Assembly: GCA_023974075.1 (NCBI GenBank)
Contig: CM043789.1
Coordinates: forward strand, 42,750,832 to 42,814,831
From: Chaenocephalus aceratus
Taxonomy: Eukaryota > Chordata > Actinopteri > Perciformes > Channichthyidae
Reading direction: 5' to 3'
DNA length: 64,000 nt
Numbering within the stretch: the stretch's first letter is position 1; each line of letters begins with the position of its first letter. Positions 51,943 through 63,792 of this stretch are shown here, one piece after another. A program made the position numbers and the translations under genes. The notes beneath the pieces are model-generated. The model worked only from the letters and a program-made list of their open reading frames with translations, was not told where the DNA came from and searched no databases.

Positions 51943-52969
51943 AGTTTATTGAGTGATTAAACTGTCGAACCTATACTATGATCTGTTTACATTAAAACAC
52001 TTATTTTGATTTCTCTCTGCATCGTGCCTTTGATTCCACGCCTGTGTACAGCTTTAACAAATACCATATCATTGTTTTCATCATTTCATATCCTCAGAGT
52101 TGGCCAACAGGACCCTTTAAGAGCTGCAGGGAAACGTGGATCAAACGTATAGGAAGATGAGGATGAAGTGGTTTGAAGAGGAGATAAGTCGGTCACTTGA
52201 TCTGAGAGAGTGTGCTCGTGTCTGTTTGGTGTTAAATGACCGTAGCCTCGCGAGTCTTGCACTGGATGTGAATCTCCGCTGAGACACTGTTAACTATTGC
52301 CAGGCTGATGCTCTTCGGGAATCTAATGTCTCCCATATGTTGGAGGGACGAGGGCACGGCAACAATGACGATATGAGAGAAATAGTGGACACAGAGAAGG
52401 AGAATAAGCTGAAGCTTCAACACTGGGAAAGACAATGCCGCCAAATCCAATCCCATTTATCTTCTGCTGCGGTTTTTAACTCATCTGTCGACGGATTTAA
52501 AAAAAAGCAGATCAAGCCCAATGCTCCGTTTGAAATGTGAGGTTTTCACTCTTTGTGACCGAGGCTTTTGATGCACTGCTTGTTTAGATGGAATTCATCG
52601 TCCCTTTCATTCTCCGAAAACCTTCACCATGTTTTCTCTATTGTCCCTCCCCACATGTAAAGCTCGCTTATTACTTTTATCCGTCCAAACATGAACGGAT
52701 GCAGCTTCCACACAACCTCCTGGCATCTGGTTGTTGCAAATATTGGTACAGTTTTGTTCATATGTGGAGGAGATGTATAGCCTATATCCTCTCTTATCCT
52801 TTCATTAAATCATGAATCTGGTGTGCCGGCTTCTGTAAACATCCACTTCCTCAAAAGCTTCTCCCTCTCCCAATAACCCTGGATATTCCTCTCCATTTCC
52901 CTCTTCATATCCATGCCTCGTTCATCCCTCGTTCCCCTCCATTTATGCCTGTCCTTCTCTCTCTCTCAG
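51943..52969. other. Intron 18 end without recognised features
   Basis: No supported features. The last 100 bp are pyrimidine-rich before the exon 19 acceptor. Confidence 0.5.
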
Positions 52970-53037
52970 GCCCAGATTCAACTGGATTGTGGAGACGACA
53001 ACATCTGCGTCCCTGACCTCAAGCTGGCTGTTTATGG
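52970..53037 (+). CDS. itga5: itga5 exon 19: genu region
   Basis: Residues 631-652. [22 protein letters not shown] corresponds to human [22 protein letters not shown]. This is the calcium-stabilised knee between thigh and calf-1, with its disulfide pair CGDDNIC. Acceptor TCTCTCAG, donor GTGAGA, phase 2. Confidence 0.97.
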
Positions 53038-53364
53038 GTGAGAGGAAGTCACGGTTCTATTACTTTACCTGATTCAACAAACAAAAACTTAAAACCCTCC
53101 AGTCATGCTTTGCGAGGCTGCTTCGATTGTTTTTCCTTCTGCCACCGAAAAGAAATAATGAGGAAAGCTCTTCTGTTTGCCATTTGAAGCACCTCCTCTG
53201 AAGTCATGCATTTTATGCTTTTGGTTAGTGTGGAAAGAACGCTAGAAGAGCTGCATGGTTAGCATTAGCAGCAGTTGCAGTCTTGGCTCAATAGACAAAG
53301 TAAACACCGGCACTTGGAAGCACACTCGGTATTATTCCACAGCAAATGGCCTGCTGTTTAAAAC

Positions 53365-53690
53365 AGCCCTAATCTGCTCATTTTCAGGATCATGTGTGTA
53401 TGTTGTCTTCTGTGAGATTTGTACACGCTTTAATATTGTTCTCATACTGCAGCACCTCTTTTCACCCTCTGTCTGGAACCAGAGCCCAGTCTGCTCTGAT
53501 TGGTTAGCTGTTGTGATTGGTCAACCGCTTAGAGATGTCCCGCCCCTTTGCCTATCACGTACAATGTGTTGGAGCGCTAGCCAGTAGAAGCGCAAGTGTT
53601 ACATAGTGATGACACTTTGTTCAGGAGGTAAACAAAGGAGTCGAATGGTGGCGTTTCAGGCGAGGGGGGGGGTGAAAGTAAGACCAATAT
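53365..53690. mobile_element. TTAA-family dispersed repeat, copy 6 (partial)
   Basis: Contains GCCCTAATCTGCTCATTTTC, CACCCTCTGTCTGGAACCAG, CTATCACGTACAATGTGTTG and TGGCGTTTCAGGCG, in copy 1 order. Ends are not clear. Confidence 0.7.
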
Positions 53691-56131
53691 TAACTCCCAT
53701 TATAGCTCTGTTTTTGGTCTCCATCAACTGTCGAGGGAAATATCTGCATCTGAAGCAGCTAAATTTTTTAGGACACTCACCAAAGTTAGAAGATAAAGGA
53801 AGGCTGGATGTCAATCTTAAAAAGTTGTTTCTAGACAGGTAGAGGTACCCTGTGAAGTGCTATGGCTTAGCTTTGATTTAGCACGTTTGATGTATCATGT
53901 GTACACGCATCAGGAGGTATTGGCACATGGGCAACACCATACGCTTTTCTCTGAATGGTTTCATGTTATTCAAAGATTCTTATGGCTTCCACAATAAATA
54001 CAAGCTTAAAGTATATTAAAAAAGTCATATTTCAAGATGTTTTATTTGGCTTTAAGTGCATTCAAAGTATTTGTGGTATAGCCTTAACGACAGACTACAG
54101 ACATGGTTGTCTACACATTATTATTCAAATATCTGTTAATAGAGTTCAGATCAAACATCAAAGAAAATAATATGACCGATATTTCAAAGGGATAAACTTG
54201 ATGTATTGACTGTAAAACACTGGAAGACAGTTCAAAGCTCAGAACTTGCTTTCACTGGAGTACAGATTAAGAGGAAGGACTCAAACATGTTTTTTAATGG
54301 TGTATCCTTGTTCACGAATGGACGTCGGCCAAGTACTTGGCAGCGTCTCGGTCCGTTCACAAAAGAAAACTCAGACTGTCTCCTCCGAGGCGGCTCTGTT
54401 ATGAGGAGGCATTATATCGCCATGTGATTTCTCTTAGCTGCAGAAATCCAATCAAGAGCGAAAGTCTCCCACGAAAAACTCAAATATCTGCATTTGTTAT
54501 TTGTGCCACGGGACTCGAATGATTCAGCATGTTCCCTGAATGCACCGACATTCTACGAGACACAGCACTTCCTCTCTTGTTCTCCAAGAATCTGCAAGAT
54601 GTTTAACATTCGCAGCCCCGGTGTTTGAGTTGTATCCTCTGGATCCAATCATGCTTTTAAGAGATGTGTCCTCCACTGTGACATCTTTCCCAAAGATCGA
54701 AACGCCTGATGAAAGCGCTGTTAACAGCTCTGAGGATTTCTCTTCTTGGCATCTGCTGAGTGTCGGCGTGGCTCCCTCTGCATTCGCTAAACGTGCCCGG
54801 GCTTAATTAAGATCATCTGGTGGTTGTCTTACCTAGCGAGAGGTCACTGCGTCCAGACTCTCTGAAGACGGGGGAGGGGAGGAGGAAACGGGGAGTGAAA
54901 AAAGAACCCAGATTCTGACCCTCTGCCAGACTCCTCCAATAGAAACATGAATGTACTGCCACAAAGTGAAGCTTTTGGGGGAGGGCTGCAGTGTGAGAGT
55001 GTCGAGAGGATTTATCACGTCGCTGTTCGCACACAGGCGTCACTGTGAACATGCAGAATAAGGTGGGGGTCGGGTTCCTGAGACAAATCACGCTGATCAG
55101 ATTTGGGTCATTTCCCAGGTCAGTCATGGACAGATATGCCCGGAGAACATGGCCTGTGGGGACGTTCGAGAAACAGAGAAGCATTGTCTGGAAAATAATT
55201 CACGTCCCTGCTTTTCATTACGTTTTACAATTGCTTCTCTGGCATTGTGGTCATGCCCTGCACCGAAACACTTCAAACGAACACGGCAGCAAAGGTAGCT
55301 CAAACTAAACCGAGCCGGCAAATAAGAGCTTTGAATGGTAGTAATGTTGATGGCGTACGATTTAGAAAAAAGGCCATTTCACGACTGAAGAAAAAGAATG
55401 GCTTTGTCATAGATACTCTTGGGGAATGCAACTTTAGAAAAACACAAGAGTCTACAGCCAAGCACCAATACAGGCTCGACAAGGCTGTTGTTTAGCATGG
55501 TGTAGCTTTGAGCTAAATGTCAGCATGCTAACATGTATATTTACCATGTTCGCCTTATTAGCTTAGCATGTTAGCATATAAGTATTATGTACTAAATGGA
55601 GTTTTCGTGACGGTTTTCTTCGCTTATTCTTCGTCTTGGTTGACTTTTAAATGGAAAAGTCAACAAGAGGGAGCATCATCGCTCAAGGAAAAGTCAAGGA
55701 TTGCTAAGGGGTTATAGACATGAATATCTGTACACAATTTGTAGCGATTCATCTTGTAGATGTTACGCTATTTTTTAAAGAAGACCTTCTGAGGACCATG
55801 GATGTTAAGCAACTACTACACAAACGTGCAAACTCAAATGTGAAACTCACAAATTGTTGCTGCAACGGAAAAAACGGTTAAAAAAACGTTTCTTACGGTA
55901 TTTTTTCAAGTGACTTCTCAAATAATGGATGTAAAAGAATCAAAAAGACAGAAAAGCCATCGTGTTTTAGGGGTGTTGACAAAGTTCTGGAACTGCTCAC
56001 TGTTTGTTTTCTAAGATTTCTGGTTTTGGAACTCACTTTTCTACGCTGTGTGTTCAGCAGTTTTCCAACATGCTGCAAAGGTAATTATTTCATTTGTTGT
56101 CAACAACCCTGCTGTGGTTCTCGTCTCTCAG
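53690..56131. other. Intron 19 remainder, no recognised features
   Basis: Short frames at 53955-54427, 54540-54806 and 54813-55184 have no recognisable motif. No repeat family identified. Confidence 0.5.
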
Positions 56132-56282
56132 TGACAGAGCGGAGGTCTACCTGGGCGATGAAAACTCCCTGAGTCTGACGTTCAATGCCAGGAACGAAGG
56201 AGAGGGAGGGGCGTACGAGGCCGAGCTCTACGTGGTTCTTCCTCCAGAGGCCGACTACAGCGGGATCGCACGCAACAACGTG
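56132..56282 (+). CDS. itga5: itga5 exon 20: calf-1
   Basis: Residues 653-703. [48 protein letters not shown]. The [10 protein letters not shown] motif is invariant in this integrin subgroup, and PPEADYSG matches human alpha-5 PPEAEYSG. Acceptor CTCTCAG, donor GTGAGA, phase 0. Confidence 0.97.
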
Positions 56283-56358
56283 GTGAGACACACAACGGTC
56301 ACTTTGACCTTTAAAGGGCAGTTCAGGTGTTTTGAAGTGGGGTTTTATGAAGTGCTTA

Positions 56359-58773
56359 CAGAGGTCGGAAGTGGTGGAGTACAAATACTTTGTTACTGTA
56401 CTTAAGTACATGTTTCTGGTATCAGTACTGTACTCCACTACTTGTTTTTCTGACGACTTTTGACTTTGACTTCTTATATTTTGAACCCAAATACCTGTAC
56501 TTTCTACTTCTCACATGTTGAACACAAATACCTGTACTTTCTACTTCTCACATGTTGAACACAAATACCTGTACTTTCTACTTCTTACATGTTGAACCCA
56601 AATACCTGTACTTTCTACTTCTCACATGTTGAACACAAATACCTGTACTTTCTACTTCTCACATGTTGAACACAAATACCTGTACTTTCTACTTCTCACA
56701 TGTTGAACACAAATACCTGTACTTTCTACTTCTTACATGTTGAACTCAAATACCTGTACTTTCTACTTCTTACATGTTGAACCCAAATACCTGTACTTTC
56801 TACTTCTCACATGTTGAACACAAATACCTGTACTTTCTACTTCTCACATGTTGAACACAAATACCTGTACTTTCTACTTCTTACATGTTGAACTCAAATA
56901 CCTGTACTTTCTACTTCTTACATGTTGAACCCAAATACCTGTACTTTCTACTTCTCACATGTTGAACACAAATACCTGTACTTTCTACTTCTCACATTTT
57001 GAACACAAATACCTGTACTTTCTACTTCTCACATGTTGAACACAAATACCTGTACTTTCTACTTCTTACATGTTGAACCCAAATACCTGTACTTTCTACT
57101 TCTCACATTTTGAACCCAAATACCTGTACTTTCTACTTCTTACATGTTGAACACAAATACCTGTACTTTCTACTTCTTACATGTTGAACCCAAATACCTG
57201 TACTTTCTACTTCTCACATTTTGAACACAAATACCTGTACTTTCTACTTCTTACATGTTGAACTCAAATACCTGTACTTTCTACTTCTTACATGTTGAAC
57301 CCAAATACCTGTACTTTCTACTTCTCACATGTTGAACACAAATACCTGTACTTTCTACTTCTCACATTTTGAACACAAATACCTGAACTTTCTACTTCTT
57401 ACATGTTGAACACAAATACCTGTACTTTCTACTTCTTACATGTTGAACACAAATACCTGTACTTTCTACTTCTTACATGTTGAACACAAATACCTGTACT
57501 TTCTACTTCTTACATGTTGAACTCAAATACCTGTACTTTCTACTTCTTACATGTTGAACCCAAATACCTGTACTTTCTACTTCTCACATTTTGAACACAA
57601 ATACCTGTACTTTCTACTTCTTACATGTTGAACACAAATACCTGTACTTTCTACTTCTTACATGTTGAACACAAATACCTGTACTTTCTACTTCTTACAT
57701 GTTGAACTCAAATACCTTTACTTTCTACTTCTTACATGTTGAACCCAAATACCTGTACTTTCTACTTCTCACATGTTGAACCCAAATACCTGTACTTTCT
57801 ACTTCTTACATGTTGAACTCAAATACCTGTACTTTCTACTTCTTACATGTTGAACTCAAATACCTGTACTTTCTACTTCTCACATTTTGAACACAAATAC
57901 CTGTACTTTCTACTTCTTACATGTTGAACACAAATACCTGTACTTTCTACTTCTTACATGTTGAACTCAAATACCTGTACTTTCTACTTCTTACATGTTG
58001 AACTCAAATACCTGTACTTTCTACTTCTCACATGTTGAACTCAAATACCTTTACTTTCTACTTCTTACATGTTGAACCCAAATACCTGTACTTTCTACTT
58101 CTCACATGTTGAACCCAAATACCTGTACTTTCTACTTCTTACATGTTGAACTCAAATACCTGTACTTTCTACTTCTCTCATGTTGAACTCAAATACTTGT
58201 ACTTTCTACTTCTTACATGTTGAACTCAAATACCTGTACTTTCTACTTCTCACATGTTGAACTCAAATACCTGTACTTTCTACTTCTCACATGTTGAACT
58301 CAAATACCTGTACTTTCTACTTCTTACATGTTGAACTCAAATACTTGTACTTTCTACTTCTCTCATTTCCCAAACAGCTGGTTCCTTTAGTCTGAATGTG
58401 TGTTGGTGCGTGATCATTATTCTTCAGAGTCATTGCGTGCCTATTGGTTGGAACACGATCCGTGTATCCATCACTTCCTGGTCTTCTCTAAAGAAGAGGG
58501 ACCAATGGAAACGTTGTCATGTTGCCGTTGTTCAGCATGGAAACATTCATTAGCTAACAATGACATTATTGTTCTATTGATATAAAGGGAGGTCAGGTAC
58601 TCTTTAAAGCAGCTGCTAGCTATGGGTACTTTTTACTGAAGTACATTTCAAAGTTCTTTACTTTTACTTGAGTAAAGAAGTTTAGTCAGTACTTCTACTG
58701 ACCAGAGTATTTTTAAACACGAGTATCTCTACTTCTACTTGAGTAAAGGATGTGTGTACTTTTGCCCTCTCTG
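56359..58773. mobile_element. CAGAGGT-ended transposon with internal minisatellite, copy 2
   Basis: Left CAGAGGTCGGAAGTGGTGG and right TACTTTTGCCCTCTCTG. The flanks AGTGCTTA and GGTGTTTA agree at 6 of 8 bases, an aged target duplication. Sequence outside the array is close to 12733-17047, including GGTTGGAACACGATCCGTGT. Confidence 0.87.
56469..58365. repeat. 37-bp minisatellite, about 51 copies, intron 20
   Basis: Same unit and same variant bases (CTC/CCC/CAC; TTACATG/TCACATG; TGTTG/TTTTG) as the intron 2 array, but without the truncated 29-bp units. Confidence 0.97.
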
Positions 58774-59655
58774 GGTGTTTATCCATAGTCAGTGTGTTAA
58801 CTATAGTAGATGGCGGTTGGTTGGCACACACCCAGTTTGGAAGAACAGGAACCAGCACAGAAGACTTTCCAATGGGGAACTGAAACCAATAACCCTCCAT
58901 ATGCTTTCTTCAAAACCACCAGAGTAATACGACAAAAGACACATTTTACTTCCACAGTAATTTGGAAACTAACCAAAGTCACACAATAAGACAAACTAAT
59001 AACCTAACCAATCGAGGCAAAATAGCGTGGTTTCAATGCAATGACAAAAACCCGGAAGAAATACACAATGTATGTTTGAATACAAACGATTCAAATACTG
59101 GGTGGATGATTAGCAAAAAACAAAGATGCTGATTAACAGACATCTCTTTCCAAATGTAAGTCAATGGAAAAATGTATTTCTGGGCCAAAACATAGCTTGT
59201 ACTGTTTTGAAAATCTGCTCCAATGGAGGCCTCACTCCCTGGCTGTCACAATGCGTACCCTTGACATTGTGCCAAACACCATTTACTGTAGATACTTTGA
59301 TCGGTAACTATACGGATACAAAATACTATATGTTAATCACAGAACTAATTATTTTCTCCATCCTAAGTACAAAAAACACATGGCTTTCATTACAGTGTGC
59401 AGAATGTTCGCTCTTGAAAGCAACGGATGTGGAAAACCCACATTGTGTACATTCCCAACAGTATTATAGCGGAATAAAAACACAGCATGAGAATCAAGTT
59501 GGGGCAAAAAACACAATCCTGTCCGTCAAAGGAAGCATATTCCAATCCAACTGTATTGATATAGCACACAAAACAACCGAGTTGACCAATACATATATAT
59601 ATATATATAAGTAGCATAAATACATTTAGACAAAACCGATAGAACAAAAAGAAAC
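58774..59655. other. Intron 20 stretch without recognised features
   Basis: A frame at 59126-59614 has no recognisable domain. A short (TA)n lies at about 59592-59608. Confidence 0.5.
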
Positions 59656-59976
59656 TACCGTACTTTTCGGACTATAAAGCGCGCCTGCATATAAGCCACA
59701 GCAGCTACATTGTCCGTCTGTCTTGCTCTCGTTCTGTCTCTCGGTTCCACTTTCACTTTGGCGCGCTACCTGTCTCACTCTTTTCCGGCCTCCAGCTTTT
59801 CCTGCTGGAGCCCGCCGCTTAGAGGTGGCGGGCGCGGACAGGTCCTAGAGCCCATAGAGTTAAGGTGGTTAATTTTACCTATAAAATCCATAGATGTAGG
59901 AGGTTCCCTAGTGGCCGTTAGCTGTACAGAAAAAATGGGGGGAAAAGTCGCGGCTTATAGTCCGAAAAGTACGGTA
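59656..59976. mobile_element. MITE with perfect 21-bp TIR, TA-flanked
   Basis: The first 21 bases, TACCGTACTTTTCGGACTAT plus A, are the exact reverse complement of the last 21. Counting the outer TA as duplicated target suggests a Tc1/mariner-type MITE, which is inference. Confidence 0.82.
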
Positions 59977-60037
59977 ATGTAAAAGCACGAGACATACGTA
60001 TAGCCACAGACTGAAAATCCTTAAAACACAACGATTT

Positions 60038-60266
60038 AGAAAACGTCTCATTGACATATCGAAACGTCTCGTTGACATATTGAAACGTCTCGTTGACATA
60101 TTGAAACGTCTCGTTGACATATTGAAACGACTCGTTGACATATTGAAACGACTCGTTGACATATTGAAACGACTCGTTGACATATTGAAACGTCTCGTTG
60201 ACATATTGAAACGTCTCGTTGACATATTGAAACGTCTCGTTGACATATTGAAACGTCTCGTTGACA
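60038..60266. repeat. 21-bp minisatellite, about 10-11 copies, intron 20
   Basis: The unit is roughly GAAACGTCTCGTTGACATAT plus T, with a run of GAAACGACTCG variants in the middle (60125-60170). It ends about 90 bp before exon 21. The 7-codon period keeps frames open on both strands (KRLVDIL on +), an artefact. Confidence 0.95.
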
Positions 60267-60354
60267 AAACAGAAGGCGCAGTATTGTAGGCTCAGTGTTT
60301 AGTTCTCCAGTGATATTAATATCAGCGCTTTTGATGTTCTTGTGTCCTCTCCAG

Positions 60355-60447
60355 AGCTTGACTCAGCTGACGTGCAGCTACGAGGCAGAGAACCAGACTC
60401 GCTACCTGGTGTGTGACCTGGGAAACCCCATGAAGTCTGGAACCAGC
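60355..60447 (+). CDS. itga5: itga5 exon 21: calf-1
   Basis: Residues 704-734. It begins SLTQLTCSYEAENQTRYLVC and continues DLGNPMKSGTS. The Cys pair and the glycan site NQT fit human alpha-5 ([28 protein letters not shown]). Acceptor CTCCAG, donor AGC|GTAAGA, phase 0. Confidence 0.97.
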
Positions 60448-60807
60448 GTAAGAGCCCACATGTTGGCTTTGGCCTCCTTCAGTTTGTGTGTCTTCGAACA
60501 ATTAAGTCACGCCAAATTGTTCTGGCGGAGAGAAATGCATGGCCCACCTCTGACAGCGTTGACCTGATAAAACATACAACACATAAATCAAACTCTTCGT
60601 GCGGAAACAACAACCTTGGTTTCCAAAAGCAGGGGAATACCTCGGATCAGAATAAGAGTCAAGGCTCTGTATGACTATTTATGATCTGTTTATAATAAGA
60701 TGAAACCTTTGCATTACCACCAATGAGGCCATTTTTAGAACTTTAAGTTGTCGAGGAAACGTTGAAAATGATTGATGAATAATACAAGACATCCGTTTCA
60801 TTTTTAT

Positions 60808-61185
60808 ATCATGCACTGGAAAGAATGTTTTGCTCCGGGACGGGATATCTAGATCAAGGAGATCTTGAGATTAGCTGGTAAAACTTATTTTGAACTATAT
60901 CTTTCCAGGATCAGTAAATGTTGTTACAAAACAAGTCTGAAATGCTCAAAAGTTTGCTCAAAAGACGTTAGTTGGTGATTTCCCAATAAGAATTAGTTGT
61001 AGCAGTTTAAGGAACTTGTTTCATTTGAGATGCAACTCAAAATAAGATGTTTTCTGAGTCTGGAAGTTGCATCGTCTAAAAACACTATCTCACTGCATTG
61101 TTACCTCTTCAGTTTCTTACATCGAGTGCAAAGACATATTCTGACTAGATATTAGACACAAATACTATAATAAGATTTTGAGTCA
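60808..61185. repeat. Dispersed repeat, copy 2 (paired with 27275-27660)
   Basis: Same phrases in the same order and orientation as the intron 8 copy, with small indels. Family unknown. Confidence 0.7.
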
Positions 61186-61470
61186 CCGCTTTAAGCCACT
61201 AACTTCACGTTATTGACACACACATAGCTTGCCAGGTGAAAACAAGTCGATACAAAGTTTGCAGCTACAGTAAATGTAGTCCATTTATTTCCTTTTACCG
61301 AACATACTATTACGGTTCAAACAATACTTTAGCAAATGTTTGTAATCCCGTGTTTGCGCGTGTGTGCTTCGTTGGTTCCTACCTCTACACCACAGTGTTA
61401 ATTGGCTCCCACAATGTCTTCTCATGTTTCTTGGATTCATTTTTTGCATTTTCTGTGCTTCGTTTTCTAG

Positions 61471-61549
61471 TTATGGGCCGGCCTTCGGTTCACTGTACCC
61501 AGACTGAAGGACACTCACAATACTGTTCAGTTTGAACTCCAATACGAAG
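61471..61549 (+). CDS. itga5: itga5 exon 22, carrying an apparent 1-bp deletion
   Basis: Residues 735-760 as read. LWAGLRFTVPRLKDT and TVQFELQ match human LWGGLRFTVPHLRDT and TIQFDFQ. The exon then reads Tyr-Glu and stops at a near-perfect donor, AAG|GTAAGT, in phase 1. Every related gene I recall is phase 2 here (Q-I-x-S, with AG before the intron), and exon 23 needs phase 2. One extra A at about 61541-61542 would give Q-I-R and the expected AG. As written, splicing to exon 23 gives V-K-M and then a TGA at 62501-62503, a 763-residue truncated product. Confidence 0.85.
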
Positions 61550-61578
61550 GTAAGTCACTTTCTTAGACAGTCCAGTTC

Positions 61579-61909
61579 TACGTTATCTATCTATCTATCT
61601 ATCTATTTATCTATCCATCTATCCATCTATCCATATATCCATCTATCTATCTATCCATCTATTTATCTATCCATCTATCCATCTATCTATCTATCTATCT
61701 ATCTAACTATTTATCTATCCATCTATCCATCTATCTATCTATCTGTCTCTCTATCCATCTATTTATCTATCTATCTATTTATCGAACTATTTATCTATCC
61801 ATCTATCCATCTATCTATCTATCTGTCTCTCTATCCATCTATCTATCTGTCTCTCTATCCATCTATCTATCTATCTCTCTATCCATCTATTTATCTATCC
61901 ATCTATCCA

Positions 61910-61951
<42 letters not shown>
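61579..61951. repeat. (ATCT)n/(ATCC)n microsatellite ending in (CT)n
   Basis: About 370 bp of interrupted tetranucleotide repeat starting 30 bp into intron 22, with a (CT)n block at 61915-61942. Confidence 0.97.
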
Positions 61952-62410
61952 CGAGTGTTACATAGTGATGTCATTATGTTTTTGCAGACGTAAACAAAGG
62001 AGTCCAATGGAGGTGTGTCCGACTGATATGAGAGAATAACACACGTATTCACAGTTAGATGAGGAGATTGTTACTTATTTATTCCATTAAAGATATCCCT
62101 AAATACAGAGACAGTTAGCAAAATGACCCACAACGTGGTGGAACAGCTGATGTTAGCAACACAGACCGAGCAGCACCACATTCGTACCAACCACGTTATA
62201 TATCTTATATCTTTCAAAATTCAACATAAGTGAGTTTTTTTAAATCTTTTGACAACACTATTAAGCTTTTTCATCTGGCTTTTGGCCTTATCTTCATCAG
62301 CTAACTGGCACTGGCTTTAGCTTCATAATAATTTAGCTTCATTTTGTGCGAAATATACACTTTTATTTTAGCCTTTGCGGACCCTTTACATGCACTTGAA
62401 CATTTCCAGG
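61951..62410. repeat. Fragments of the TTAA-family repeat, interrupted
   Basis: GAGTGTTACATAGTGATGTC and AACAAAGGAGTCCAATGGAG at 61953-62022, and TTTTAGCCTTTGCGGACC then CTTTACATGCACTTG at 62366-62398, match copy 1 order. The intervening 340 bp are not recognised. Confidence 0.55.
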
Positions 62411-62492
62411 AAGGTCATTCTCTTTTAGGCAGAAATATGAACATTTTGAATTGTTCTGTCAGTTTAATAACTTTATGTGTCTCTGTTTTTAG

Positions 62493-62573
62493 TAAAAATG
62501 TGAATAACTCGGAGAGCGAGGTGGTGCAGTTTGAGCTGGAAGTGGCTGCCAAGGCTGACGTCATTCTGCAGGG
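62493..62573 (+). CDS. itga5: itga5 exon 23: calf-2 start
   Basis: In the frame set by homology and by exon 24 this reads (S)KNVNNSESEVVQFELEVAAKA then DVILQG, matching human SKNLNNSQSDVVSFRL. NNSES is an N-glycan site. The acceptor is TTTTTAG and the donor GG|GTGAGG. The incoming phase must be 2, which conflicts with the end of exon 22. Confidence 0.92.
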
Positions 62574-62682
62574 GTGAGGCTCCAACACCCTCGTGAACTA
62601 CATCATTACATTACCATCATATCATCTGGCTTATCATTGTGGTTCCTGCCCAAAAACAACCCCTCTGTGTTCCTCTGTGCAG

Positions 62683-62788
62683 TGTTTCCCGCCCCGACAA
62701 AGTGATCTTCCCTCCTCCAAACTGGAAGGTCAGTCAGAGCCTGAGGGACGAGCAGGACGTGGGCCCGGAGCTGCAGCAGGTCTACGAG
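62683..62788 (+). CDS. itga5: itga5 exon 24: calf-2
   Basis: About residues 788-823 in the corrected frame. VSRPDKVIFPPPNW and DVGPELQQVYE match human VSKPEAVLFPVSDW and DLGPAVHHVYE. The acceptor is TGTGCAG. The donor GTACACACACACAC runs straight into a short CA repeat. Confidence 0.95.
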
Positions 62789-63633
62789 GTACACACACAC
62801 ACGTATTCATGTTTTATAATCCGTACTGTTAGAAAAATATCACTCGTCACCGGCTTGAACTTCAACATCAGGATCCATGTATCTGTGATCCTCTCCAGAA
62901 TGGAAGTAGTCATCACATACAGAGCATCAGCTAGTTCCTGAACAGTGTCCTTCACATGCTGATATCCAAGAGAGGGAGTTAGACAGTCACAAGATGGAGG
63001 AATACCGGTTCTTCTAGGTTATCATACATCCTGTCATGTTAAAAATTCAGACTTTTTCTCAAAATGCTTACATTCTCTCAATTCTTACTTTTTCTAAAAA
63101 TCTCAAAATTCTTACATTCTCTCAAAATTCTGACTTTTTCTCAAAATTCTGACTTTTTGATCCTCCTTGGCGACGGTCTGTTATCCTTGGCAACGGACTG
63201 TTAGCAAAAAATAACAACCAATGGAATGTCCCAATTGACCAATCAGAATCGAGTATTCAACCAAGCCGTGTAATACAAGTGGTAAACATATCTTTTAAGG
63301 GACTATTAATCGACTTTATGAAACTTTATTAATTTAATGTTTTGACCCCATTTTTAGATTTTATTTTTGGTTCACTCTGTAAGATGTATTATAAAATAGA
63401 GATACAAAATATGTCTTTTATCTTTGTTGCCATATGCAGAGATCAAAACATCTGTCACTGTACAGGACTTTGAAAAAGGGAAACTATGAAATGTGACTTT
63501 CATAAACAAAAATATACAAATGACATTGAATGAAAGTAGAAAGTGGCATTTTAATAACTAACTAAAATATGTAATTTCTGTGTCTCTTAAACAAATCTGA
63601 AGTTGACTCTCTGTCTCTCTGTCTGTCTCTCAG
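62789..63633. other. Intron 24: degenerate CTCAAAATTCTGACTTTTT repeats and a shared fragment
   Basis: 63040-63160 holds 5-6 imperfect copies of a TCTCAAAATTC(T)GACTTTTT unit. 63160-63265 matches 37565-37690 (GACCAATCAGAATCGAGTAT). The rest is plain intron. Confidence 0.6.
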
Positions 63634-63792
63634 TTGGTGAATAACGGTCCCAGTGTGGTCAGCCTCTCATCATTAGAGGTGCGTTGTCCTCTGAGGGCCC
63701 ACGGACACGAGCTTCTCTACCCTGTGGAGTTCCTCACCGAGGGGCCCCTCAGCTGCTCCTCCAAACACACCTTCAACGCTCTGAAACTCAAG
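63634..63792 (+). CDS. itga5: itga5 exon 25: calf-2 (last exon in window)
   Basis: About residues 824-876. LVNNGPSVVSLSSLEVRCP, GHELLYPVEF and GPLSCSSKHTFNALKLK match human LINQGPSSISQGVLELSCP, QQLLYVTRV and GLNCTTNHPINPKGLE. The acceptor is TCTCTCAG and the donor AAG|GTGAGG, phase 0. The next exon, with the proteolytic cleavage region, lies past the window. Confidence 0.95.

Noticed and set aside
59126..59614. 162-residue plus-strand frame in intron 20
   Set aside because: It begins at no convincing start context, ends in a TA repeat (TYIYIYK), and has no recognisable domain or splice signals.
60038..60267. Repeat-peptide frames KRLVDIL (+) and RFNMSTR (-)
   Set aside because: Produced by the 21-bp period of the minisatellite, with no gene context.
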